This document shows positions 7,468-13,398 of a stretch of DNA of 18,954 bases, piece by piece; positions within the stretch are counted from its first letter, which is position 1; each line of letters begins with the position of its first letter. The stretch comes from JANNFX01 sp031380225 (GTDB lineage: Bacteria; Pseudomonadota; Alphaproteobacteria; Rhizobiales; Hyphomicrobiaceae). Below the pieces are notes generated by a model. It did no database searches. It saw nothing but the letters and a program-made list of their open reading frames with translations, and was not told the DNA's origin. The position numbers and the translations under genes were made by a program. The stretch is taken from NCBI GenBank assembly GCA_031380225.1, contig JANNFX010000002.1, forward strand, positions 1 through 18,954, given 5' to 3'.

Positions 7468-8319
7468 TTACTCGATTTTGTGGGTGGATTCGGAGGCGCC
7501 CTTTGCCGACACCGTGGTGATGATCAGCGTTTTGCCAGCTAACGCTGCCAAATCGACGTCCTTTGACAGGTCAGCCTCAAAGGTCAGGTCTTCGCCTGCC
7601 TCAGCGGTTTTGACGAGGAGTGGCAAATAGAGGCCGTCGGGGGCTTCGACAAAAACGTCAGCGCCGGATGAGCCGCCGGAAAAGCGGGCCTGGACACTTA
7701 ACAGGGGCTTGGCGCTTTTGAGATCGACGGTGACTTTTGTAGGCTTGGGGTCCGAATTCGAAATCGCATCAACCTCGCGCGGCACCTTAGCCAGCATGGC
7801 TCCATTGTCGTCGCCAACCTCAGACGCAGTGCTGGCTGGGATCGTCAAATCAAGATTGGCTTCCGATGGCACGCAAATGTCCTTGCAAATGCCGAATTGA
7901 ACATCGGCGCCGATGTCAGCGGGTTTAGAGGCATCGATTAAAGTTAAGCGAACCGGAAAGATCACACGGCCTTTGTAGCCGACAATATCGCCGCCAGGAT
8001 CTGCAATGCGCGACGGCGCTGGATATAGCACCTCGGCTTTGGCAATATTTTTTGATCGTTGGAAATCAAACTTTGGGGGAATGCCGCTGTCGCCCGGATT
8101 GCGCCAGTATGTTTTCCAGCCTGGTTCCAATTCGATTTCAACAAAGGCGTAAAGCTCAGGCTTTGCGCCAGTTGTTTTCCCCGCCGTTACGCGCGTGCGT
8201 GAACTGTGGCCGTCGGCCCAGTCCGATTGTAGCGCTGGTTCGGACGCGCTCACTGGCGCGGCCGCGAGTGTCAAGATGGCCACAACGGCGTATGATGTGG
8301 CAGCTAACAAACTTGTCAT
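7468..8319 (-). CDS. Exported DsbD alpha-domain-like protein (stand-alone, no transmembrane reductase)
   Basis: A 283-residue protein with an N-terminal signal peptide (hydrophobic LLAATSYAVVAILTLAAAPVSA, cleavage near residue 25). The body matches the periplasmic N-terminal domain of DsbD/ScsB-like disulfide reductases: ELEPGWKTYWRNPGDSG at 64-79, YPAPSRI, GYKGRVIFPVRL at 114-125, and the paired cysteines C145 and C149 in FGICKDICVPSEA. DsbD itself adds a membrane core and a thioredoxin domain; both are absent here, so electrons would have to come from another membrane protein. The role is probably periplasmic thiol reduction or cytochrome/metal-protein maturation, by inference. Divergently oriented yqgE begins 174 bases away. 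The protein ends with the soluble segment GASESTHKIE. Confidence 0.87.
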   Translation of the reverse strand: MTSLLAATSYAVVAILTLAAAPVSASEPALQSDWADGHSSRTRVTAGKTTGAKPELYAFVEIELEPGWKTYWRNPGDSGIPPKFDFQRSKNIAKAEVLYPAPSRIADPGGDIVGYKGRVIFPVRLTLIDASKPADIGADVQFGICKDICVPSEANLDLTIPASTASEVGDDNGAMLAKVPREVDAISNSDPKPTKVTVDLKSAKPLLSVQARFSGGSSGADVFVEAPDGLYLPLLVKTAEAGEDLTFEADLSKDVDLAALAGKTLIITTVSAKGASESTHKIE

Positions 8320-8419
8320 GTTTTACCCTGATTCGCCTGCCGATGCTGGTCAGACGCGGTCTAGTGCTTAGACTCAACGACGAAATTTTGCGGCCAGCAA
8401 GTGTCAATTCCGTAAGTAT

Positions 8420-8434
8420 CCGGCGCAACGCCGG
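8420..8434. other. Short perfect hairpin in the dsbD-like/yqgE divergent region
   Basis: CCGGCG-CAA-CGCCGG is a 6-bp perfect stem with a 3-base loop, about 60 bases before the yqgE start and about 100 bases before the DsbD-alpha-like start. The 174-base divergent region (8320-8493) must hold promoters for both genes, but I could not assign convincing -35/-10 pairs. The hairpin could be an operator or a 5'-UTR structure; in GC-rich DNA chance is a real alternative. Confidence 0.3.
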
Positions 8435-8493
8435 TCCCGCCCAAAACAGTGCAAAATATGCGCTTCACACCTGCCACCGTGGTCTGTTATAAA

Positions 8494-9120
8494 ATGCCCA
8501 TGTCGGATTACAAACGCATCTTGCGCAGTGAGCGGCGCAGCGAAGGCTTTCTCAAGGGCCACCTGCTGATCGCCATGCCTGTGATGACCGACCGGCGCTT
8601 CGCACGCTCGGTGATTTATTTGTGTGCGCATTCCGATGACGGCGCCATGGGGCTGATCATCAACTATCGCGCCAACAACATCGACTTTCCCGATCTCTTG
8701 GAACGTCTCAAGATCCTGCCCAAGGGAGTTCATGACGCCATCACGCCAGATTTATCGAACCGGCATGTCCACAACGGCGGACCAGTCGAAACCGGCCGTG
8801 GCTTCGTGCTGCACACCGGTGACTACTTCGTCCGCGACAGCACACTTAAGATCGATTCCGACATCTCGCTAACGGCGTCGATCGATATTCTGAAGGCGAT
8901 CGCAACCGGCGGCGGCCCAGGCAAATCGATTTTCGCACTCGGCTACGCGGGTTGGTCCGCCGGACAGCTCGAAAGCGAAATTCAAAGCAACGGCTGGCTG
9001 CATTGTGACGCCGATCCCGAACTGTTGTTCGACAGCGACCTCGACAGCAAATATAATCGCGCGCTCGGTAAAATCGGCATCGATCCGAGTTTTCTCGTCA
9101 GCGACGCGGGACACGCTTGA
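8494..9120 (+). CDS. yqgE: YqgE/AlgH family protein
   Basis: A 208-residue protein of the YqgE/AlgH family (Pfam DUF179). Diagnostic stretches are GHLLIAMPVMTDRRFARSVI (22-41), DDGAMGLIIN (48-57), NGGPVETGRGFVLH (94-107) and FALGYAGWSAGQLESEI (147-163). The frame is open from 8449, but the ATG at 8494, or the in-frame ATG at 8500 (MSDYKRI), gives the conventional N-terminus; I chose 8494. The family is widespread, cytosolic and of poorly defined function; the AlgH name comes from an effect on alginate gene expression in Pseudomonas. It is notable that an alginate-lyase-family gene lies convergently 7 bases downstream, although a functional link is unproven. Confidence 0.95.
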   Translation: MPMSDYKRILRSERRSEGFLKGHLLIAMPVMTDRRFARSVIYLCAHSDDGAMGLIINYRANNIDFPDLLERLKILPKGVHDAITPDLSNRHVHNGGPVETGRGFVLHTGDYFVRDSTLKIDSDISLTASIDILKAIATGGGPGKSIFALGYAGWSAGQLESEIQSNGWLHCDADPELLFDSDLDSKYNRALGKIGIDPSFLVSDAGHA

Positions 9121-9127
9121 TTTGACC

Positions 9128-10132
9128 TTAGTGAGGCAGCTCCTGTTTGGCTTCGAACAGCTTCCTCAACAAGCCCACATTGCCGCCAAGCCAGGGATCG
9201 CCGGACGGTAATTCGAAACTGGGTTCTGGCAGCCGGTCTGGGAAATTCGCGCGATAGAGCTGCAACCAACCGGCTCCGGGTTTGACCGGCGTCTCTTGGG
9301 GGCTGCGGGCTAACTTGGCGAATGTCTCCGGCTTCTCGATGCCTTGATAGGTCGTCGCTACCAAACGGTGTAGTGCGCCGCCGTTCAAGGCGTACCAATC
9401 CTCGCCCTTTGATTTAGCCAATTCGGCAAGTGTCAAAAGCGGCATCAGTGCGAAGGCGTGATAGTGGAGAGCGCGGCTCTCGCGTTCGAGTTCGAGTTTC
9501 AATGTGCCGTCAGGTCCAATGCCGTTCGCCGCTTCAGTTATGATGGCGCGCGCTTTTTCCCACTGCGCTTTATCTCCTGCCGCGAGCGATGTAGCCGCCA
9601 AACCGAGCCCAAGCCAATAATAGTGATTGTTGTGTTTCAAGTGCTCAGTTTCGAATTCGGCGCTGGCGGCGCCTGCAAGCGACGACAACCACGGTTCGAT
9701 TACGGCGCGGTCTTCGGGTTTCGCCGCATTTTTTACTTTGAGATAGGCGATGGCAAGTCCAGCTAATGTCCAGCGCCGCTCGGCTCCGGATTGCTTGCCC
9801 TTGATCTCACCGGCCAGCGCGCCGCCTTGCGCCCAGATCCGGAGCCATTCGAGCGCACACGTGGCGCGATATGCGGCCAAACCTTCAGTGCGCTCGCTCA
9901 AAAACAGATCAGCTTGCCCGGTTACGGTCTTTATGTAGTTTCGAATGGGTTGGGTCTCGGCCTTATGTTTGGCCTTGAGGTCTGGATCTATTTTGCTGCC
10001 GGCATTATCGCTGTAGAACCGCTCAAGATCGAGATCGCGAATAGGCGGCGGCGTAAATGGGCAAGCGGCAAAGGCCGGACCGCCCATGAGCAGAGCCGCA
10101 GACAAGAGCACCAGTTGGGTGAGAGTTTTCAT
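9128..10132 (-). CDS. Exported PL5-family polyuronate (alginate) lyase
   Basis: A 334-residue protein with a clear signal peptide (MKTLTQLVLLSAALLMGGPAFA, cleavage before ACPF). The mature protein matches polysaccharide lyase family 5 (AlgL), an alpha/alpha barrel. Catalytic signatures are HNNHYYW at 167-173 (Asn169, His170) and ERESRALHYHAF at 216-227, in which Arg217 and Tyr224 have the same spacing as R249/Y256 of Pseudomonas AlgL. PL5 enzymes cleave poly-beta-D-mannuronate by beta-elimination, and some members accept other polyuronates. AlgL normally works in the periplasm inside an alginate export cluster; no alg genes are visible here, so this is an orphan lyase whose substrate may be another uronic-acid polymer. 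The 3' end converges on yqgE. Confidence 0.9.
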   Translation of the reverse strand: MKTLTQLVLLSAALLMGGPAFAACPFTPPPIRDLDLERFYSDNAGSKIDPDLKAKHKAETQPIRNYIKTVTGQADLFLSERTEGLAAYRATCALEWLRIWAQGGALAGEIKGKQSGAERRWTLAGLAIAYLKVKNAAKPEDRAVIEPWLSSLAGAASAEFETEHLKHNNHYYWLGLGLAATSLAAGDKAQWEKARAIITEAANGIGPDGTLKLELERESRALHYHAFALMPLLTLAELAKSKGEDWYALNGGALHRLVATTYQGIEKPETFAKLARSPQETPVKPGAGWLQLYRANFPDRLPEPSFELPSGDPWLGGNVGLLRKLFEAKQELPH

Positions 10133-10166
10133 GGCGGCACCTTAAGCCGTCGCTGGTAACGTTTCG

Positions 10167-10532
10167 TTAAGGCGAACGTTTGATTTTTCGCTTTGGCTTC
10201 GAAACGTCCTGACGCGCGGCCGCAATGGCCCGCTTGGCCCACACAACAAGCTCATCAGGCGCATCCAATAAGTGATCGGGAATTTGCCAATAGCTCCGCA
10301 ATTGGCCTGGTCCGTTTTTGGTCTCGTATGTAAATGGCGCCATGCCCTCGTCTGCAAAGGCCGATTGGCCGGCTTCGTTGGTTTTGAAATAAAGCCGGTC
10401 ATCGTCGATGATCGCAAAAATTTCACCGTCTGCGTAAACGCCTGCGCCACCGAACATACGCCTGATTGTAATGACGCCAGCCGGTACTAGAACATCTGTG
10501 ATGAAATCGATGAAGTGTTGGCCTGCAGTCAT
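10167..10532 (-). CDS. TfoX/Sxy N-terminal-domain protein
   Basis: A 121-residue protein consisting of a single TfoX N-terminal domain: RRMFGGAGVY at 24-33, DGEIFAIIDDDRLYFKTN at 35-52, then the family-typical FTYETKNGPGQLRSYWQIP and a basic tail (KPKRKIKRSP). The frame is open to a TTG at 10559; the ATG at 10532 is the likelier start. TfoX of Haemophilus and Vibrio is a competence regulator with an additional C-terminal domain; short N-domain-only proteins are common in bacteria and their function is unknown, so competence should not be assumed. Its start is divergent from the 105-residue hypothetical gene. Confidence 0.88.
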   Translation of the reverse strand: MTAGQHFIDFITDVLVPAGVITIRRMFGGAGVYADGEIFAIIDDDRLYFKTNEAGQSAFADEGMAPFTYETKNGPGQLRSYWQIPDHLLDAPDELVVWAKRAIAAARQDVSKPKRKIKRSP

Positions 10533-10591
10533 GGCTTGGTCACAGGGTAATTTTTGCAAAAGTATATCGGGATGGGTCGAGTCGATGACTG

Positions 10592-10621
10592 TTGAACTTT
10601 GGTCATTTCGCGGCGCACAAT
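10592..10621 (+). promoter_or_regulatory. Candidate promoter for the 105-residue hypothetical gene
   Basis: TTGAAC (10592-10597) and CACAAT (10616-10621) are separated by 18 bases on the plus strand, each matching 4 of 6 sigma-70 consensus positions. They precede the hypothetical gene by about 105 bases. Weak and not unique; offered only as the best visible candidate. Confidence 0.2.
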
Positions 10622-10726
10622 AGCGTATTCCCGTTTGTCAGGGATTTTCCTGTGGATAGCTCTGGACACGACACACAGCTTTTGCCGTTCCGGAGTAATG
10701 TGCAAGGTGAAAGGGGGGTGCGTCAG

Positions 10727-11044
10727 ATGATACACCCAGCATCGTCCTACACTGGAAATCAGCCGGCCCATTCGGTCTTCGCAGACCTTTTGGCGGCAGA
10801 AGCGAACCACATTGAAGAGGTGCAATTAACGCGCCTCGCTGGTGCAGTGCTGAGCAAATCTCCGGCCGACATGGCCGCCTTGGCCGAAGACAATCCGGAC
10901 CTATTCCACGACTGGATCGGCGCCTTTCTCCGCAAAAAACACGAGGCCGACGCGGCCGCCCGTCTGTGGGCCGCGGCCATCGCATGCCTGTCGACTGCCA
11001 AAGTTGATCCCGAAGACGACGCGGTCAATCCCGCCCACGGTTGA
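10727..11044 (+). CDS. Hypothetical helical protein, 105 residues
   Basis: I do not recognise this family. The frame is open from 10592, but an AAGGGGGG ribosome site at 10711-10718 sits correctly before the ATG at 10727, which fixes the probable start (MIHPASSYTGNQ). The product has no signal peptide, no transmembrane segment and no obvious metal site. It looks all-helical: amphipathic stretches VFADLLAAEANHIEEVQLTR, LSKSPADMAALAED and IGAFLRKKHEADAAARLWAA are evident. Codon use resembles the neighbours and the ribosome site is good, so I regard it as a real gene. It lies between the divergent TfoX-domain gene and a Uma2 gene on the same strand (78-base gap). Confidence 0.65.
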   Translation: MIHPASSYTGNQPAHSVFADLLAAEANHIEEVQLTRLAGAVLSKSPADMAALAEDNPDLFHDWIGAFLRKKHEADAAARLWAAAIACLSTAKVDPEDDAVNPAHG

Positions 11045-11063
11045 GTCACTGCCCACGGCTGAG
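11033..11063 (+). repeat. Tandem 18-base near-repeat at the 3' end of the hypothetical gene
   Basis: GCCCACGGTTGAG (11033-11045) recurs as GCCCACGGCTGAG (11051-11063), 12 of 13 identical with a period of 18. The second copy is in frame after the stop and would encode a second AHG-stop, so the stop codon itself is duplicated. Confidence 0.5.
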
Positions 11064-11083
11064 ACGGCGCGCACTCAAATGAC

Positions 11084-11106
11084 CGGCTAGTTTTGCCGCC
11101 TTTTTT
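11084..11106 (+). terminator. Weak intrinsic terminator candidate
   Basis: CGGC (11084-11087) pairs with GCCG (11095-11098) around a 7-base loop, followed by CC and six T (11101-11106). The stem is only 4 bp. It lies between the hypothetical gene and the Uma2 start at 11123, so if it works it would separate the two genes. Confidence 0.3.
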
Positions 11107-11122
11107 CGATTAATTTGCTCCC

Positions 11123-11707
11123 ATGACCGGATTTTCCGAAGACACCCACGCGTCCTACGGCGCGACCATGGATAAGCGTGCGTTCCTGACATGGGTTCAG
11201 GGACAAGACGGCCGCTATGAATTCGACAATGGGCGGGTGGTGATGCAAGCTAGGGTAACGCGCGCTCACAGCCGCGTCGGTAATACAATTGTGCGACTGC
11301 TCAACGAGCGGCTCGATCTCGACAAATGGGAAGCCCATACCGAAAGTTTCGGCATAGATGTTGGAAACAGTGTCCGCTACCCTGACGTTATGGTCGAAGC
11401 CCTGAGTTCTGGCGAAGACGATCTTGTGACCGACGCGCCTGTTCTCTTAGTCGAGGTGCTGTCGCCATCGTCGGTTGGCACAGATATGACCGTGAAGGCG
11501 GCCGAATACCTGACGTTGCCATCGCTTCAGCTTTACATCGTCGCCAGCCAGGATGAGCCGATCTGCTGGGTCTGGCAGCGGGACCAGGCGACAGGCACAT
11601 TTGCCAAGTTGCCCTCTGAAATCAGCGGCCGTGAGGCCAGCATCGAAATCGTGTTTTTTGGGATAGAACTTCCACTCGGCGAGATTTATGCGCGGATTGG
11701 CATTTAA
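11123..11707 (+). CDS. Uma2-family PD-(D/E)XK nuclease-like protein (DUF820), intact copy
   Basis: A 194-residue protein, normal size for the Uma2/DUF820 family, whose fold is that of restriction-endonuclease-like PD-(D/E)XK enzymes. The putative catalytic residues are D88 in VRYPDVMVE, E111 in LLVEVLSPSS and a Lys in the following helix (K125 in DMTVKAAEYL). The family is abundant in cyanobacteria and scattered elsewhere; the biological role is unknown, and it is not normally linked to a partner methylase, none of which is seen here. The ATG at 11123 is confirmed by conservation of MxGFSEDTHA in the broken paralogue at 17582-17932. The stop overlaps that of the convergent Fe-S carrier gene by four bases (11704-11707). 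About two-thirds of the residues it shares with the paralogue are identical. Confidence 0.88.
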   Translation: MTGFSEDTHASYGATMDKRAFLTWVQGQDGRYEFDNGRVVMQARVTRAHSRVGNTIVRLLNERLDLDKWEAHTESFGIDVGNSVRYPDVMVEALSSGEDDLVTDAPVLLVEVLSPSSVGTDMTVKAAEYLTLPSLQLYIVASQDEPICWVWQRDQATGTFAKLPSEISGREASIEIVFFGIELPLGEIYARIGI

Positions 11708-12111
11708 TGCTCGTGCGGTTCAAACTTCGCCGATGATGGTGCGAGGTTCACGCTTTCGCCGCAGCCACACGCGCTCTTCTGGTTCGGGTTATTGAAAACG
11801 AACTGAGACGCGAGCTTGTCGGTCTTGAAGTCCATTTCAGTGCCGATCAGATACATCACTGCCGCAGCGTCGATGATGACGCGCGCGTCGCCAGCTTCCA
11901 CCACTTCGTCGAAGCGCTCGGCTTTGTCGGCCAGACTCATGACGTATTCCATACCAGCACAGCCGCCCTTTTTAATGCCGATCTTGAGGCCGGCGCTGCC
12001 GGGCTTGCCACGCATCAAGGCTTCGACGCGCGCCTTAGCGGCGTCGGTCAGCGTCATAAGCTGTGGCCGCGGGCGGGCTGGTTTGGTGGTGGTCGTCGAA
12101 GCGGTGGTCAT
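11704..12111 (-). CDS. A-type Fe-S cluster carrier (HesB/IscA/SufA/ErpA family)
   Basis: A 135-residue iron-sulfur assembly accessory protein. The three cluster-binding cysteines are C51 in KKGGCAGMEY and C115 and C117 in SACGCGESV. The core domain starts near residue 19 (LMTLTDAAKARVEALM), preceded by a Thr/Pro-rich extension. The frame is open to a TTG at 12132; the ATG at 12111 is preferred. A-type carriers receive clusters from the SUF or ISC machinery and pass them to apoproteins, notably 4Fe-4S enzymes. The paralogue (IscA, SufA or ErpA) cannot be told from sequence alone. It is the last gene in the yajC-secD-secF run, 74 bases after the phytoene-synthase-like gene, and a possible -10 box in that gap suggests it can also be transcribed on its own. 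No suf or isc genes are adjacent. Confidence 0.93.
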   Translation of the reverse strand: MTTASTTTTKPARPRPQLMTLTDAAKARVEALMRGKPGSAGLKIGIKKGGCAGMEYVMSLADKAERFDEVVEAGDARVIIDAAAVMYLIGTEMDFKTDKLASQFVFNNPNQKSACGCGESVNLAPSSAKFEPHEH

Positions 12112-12150
12112 GCGTAAATGATCCTGGTTCAAGGCCGAGGGCTTGGTTGT

Positions 12151-12179
12151 AATATAGCGCAGAAATCGTTAAATGCGAG
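12151..12179 (-). promoter_or_regulatory. Candidate promoter for the A-type carrier gene
   Basis: In the gene's sense the box TATATT (complement of 12151-12156) lies 40 bases upstream of the ATG. At 17-base spacing the -35 position reads CTCGCA (complement of 12174-12179), only a 3 of 6 match. The -10 is good and the -35 poor. Confidence 0.3.
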
Positions 12180-12185
12180 GTGCGC

Positions 12186-12995
12186 TCATTTTTGGCTCTG
12201 GAAAGAGGCGATCCACAGTCTGGCCAGCCTGGTTAAAGGCGCGATATCGGCGGGTTGGCGAAGCGCATCACGGCGCGGGTTCAGGAGCGCCCGCGCGTAC
12301 GAACGGGTCAGAGCGGCCGGTAGGGTAGCTTGGCTAACTGGCGCCTTCGGAGCCTCCAGCGCCTCCTTGACCAGCGCCGCCGTTGTGTACCGGATCACCG
12401 CCCTGGCTTCTGGCTCTGGCAGCAACCGCGGATCGCGGCCGCTTGAGTACTGTGTGGGAACTGGCCAGCGGCCTAAGGCAAGCAGCCGTGGTAGGCGCAC
12501 AGCAGTTCGGATTAGGGCGTAAGGCCGGGTGACGTCAGCGTACACTAGCGGTTGGGTGATTTTTGCGGTCGCCAAAATCTGAGCCGCCAGCCGCGCTGCA
12601 GCGCCTTCCGTATCGTCGAGATACGCATCGAAAAGGCGTTGGCCGTCATCCGCAGTTTCAATATCATAAAGCTCAAAACTGCGGGCATCGAGCGGCGCCA
12701 ACACATCGTCCATCGCCAACTCATGGCGTGAGATCGTGCGCACCAATTCATCGGCAATCGGGTTGCCGGAAAGCCCGCCTTGCGCACCGGCTGAGAGCGT
12801 ATCGCGCCACCACTGCAGCCGGATTTCAGCAAGCACTGGGTCGGAAATTGTGAGCGGTACGCGTGAGACATTGCCCAGATACGAGGCCAGCACAATTAAA
12901 TCGTTGCGCATATCGAACGGCGCCAGCAGTGCGCTCGCGTACCAGTCCGGCACTTTTTCGCGCGCCTCGGTTCGGATGAATTCAAACCCTGACAT
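12186..12995 (-). CDS. Squalene/phytoene-synthase-like protein, NDUFAF6-type
   Basis: A 269-residue protein. The open frame extends further, but the ATG at 12995 has a GTGGAG site overlapping the stop of the preceding Mth938 gene and gives the family start (MSGFEFIRTEAREKVPDWYASALLAPF). RNDLIVLASYLGNVSRV and VLAEIRLQWWRDTL are hallmarks of the alphaproteobacterial/mitochondrial branch that includes human NDUFAF6, a complex I assembly factor. DDTEGAAARLAAQI and ALGRWPVP are also typical. The two Asp-rich motifs (DxxxD type) of real phytoene and squalene synthases are missing: the first region reads LIVLASYLGNV and the second RTAVRLPRLLALGR. Prenyl-diphosphate condensation is therefore improbable, and an assembly or scaffold role is inferred. 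There are only 7 bases between this ATG and the upstream stop. Confidence 0.85.
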   Translation of the reverse strand: MSGFEFIRTEAREKVPDWYASALLAPFDMRNDLIVLASYLGNVSRVPLTISDPVLAEIRLQWWRDTLSAGAQGGLSGNPIADELVRTISRHELAMDDVLAPLDARSFELYDIETADDGQRLFDAYLDDTEGAAARLAAQILATAKITQPLVYADVTRPYALIRTAVRLPRLLALGRWPVPTQYSSGRDPRLLPEPEARAVIRYTTAALVKEALEAPKAPVSQATLPAALTRSYARALLNPRRDALRQPADIAPLTRLARLWIASFQSQK

Positions 12996-13002
12996 GGTGG
13001 CA

Positions 13003-13380
13003 TTACTCCACTGCCAGCAGTGCCGCAGCGACAGGGCGGCCTTCGGCGAGCAACACATTATAGGTGCGGGCGGCGGCACCCGTGTCCATGGCTTCGAGCC
13101 CGATCTTAGCCTCAATAAACGCGCGCAGGATGTCGAGCGACGGACGCGTCATCGCGCGCCCAACACCGAACAGGAGCACGCCACCGCCGCTGCATTCACT
13201 GAACACACGGGCGAAATCTGCGGGCGTCACGGTATCAAGACGGGTCGCGTCCCAGGCGTAGATGCCCGACGGCAGGCACAGGATTGAACCGCGATGGCTC
13301 ATGCCGGCAAACCGGAATCCTGCGTTGCCGTAAGCCTCGATCGCTGCTTGCCCAGGAAATCGTGCCTCGGGAGCGGGCAT
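13003..13380 (-). CDS. Mth938-domain protein, NDUFAF3-type
   Basis: A 125-residue protein made of one Mth938 (DUF498/DUF598) domain: IEAYGNAGFRFAGMSHRGSI near the start, then GGGVLLFGVGRAM (65-77), and ending AARTYNVLLAEGRPVAAALL, where the family has an invariant TYN-L-EGR-VA pattern. Human NDUFAF3 belongs to this family and is needed for early complex I assembly; bacterial members are largely uncharacterised. It begins 18 bases after secF and ends 7 bases before the phytoene-synthase-like gene, so all three are very probably translated from one mRNA. No catalytic residues are apparent and no membrane segment is seen. Confidence 0.9.
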   Translation of the reverse strand: MPAPEARFPGQAAIEAYGNAGFRFAGMSHRGSILCLPSGIYAWDATRLDTVTPADFARVFSECSGGGVLLFGVGRAMTRPSLDILRAFIEAKIGLEAMDTGAAARTYNVLLAEGRPVAAALLAVE

Positions 13381-13398
13381 GGCCGGCGCTGGTTCCCC

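Noticed and set aside
8402..8407. A perfect TTGACA on the minus strand upstream of the DsbD-alpha-like gene
   Set aside because: At 16-18 bases spacing the -10 position reads like TTTCGT/TTCGTC/TCGTCG, which is not promoter-like, so I did not call a promoter.
10167..10532. Natural competence regulator (full TfoX)
   Set aside because: Only the N-terminal domain is present and no competence gene is nearby.
11123..11707. Restriction-modification or defence system around the Uma2 gene
   Set aside because: No methyltransferase, helicase, toxin or other defence component lies near it.
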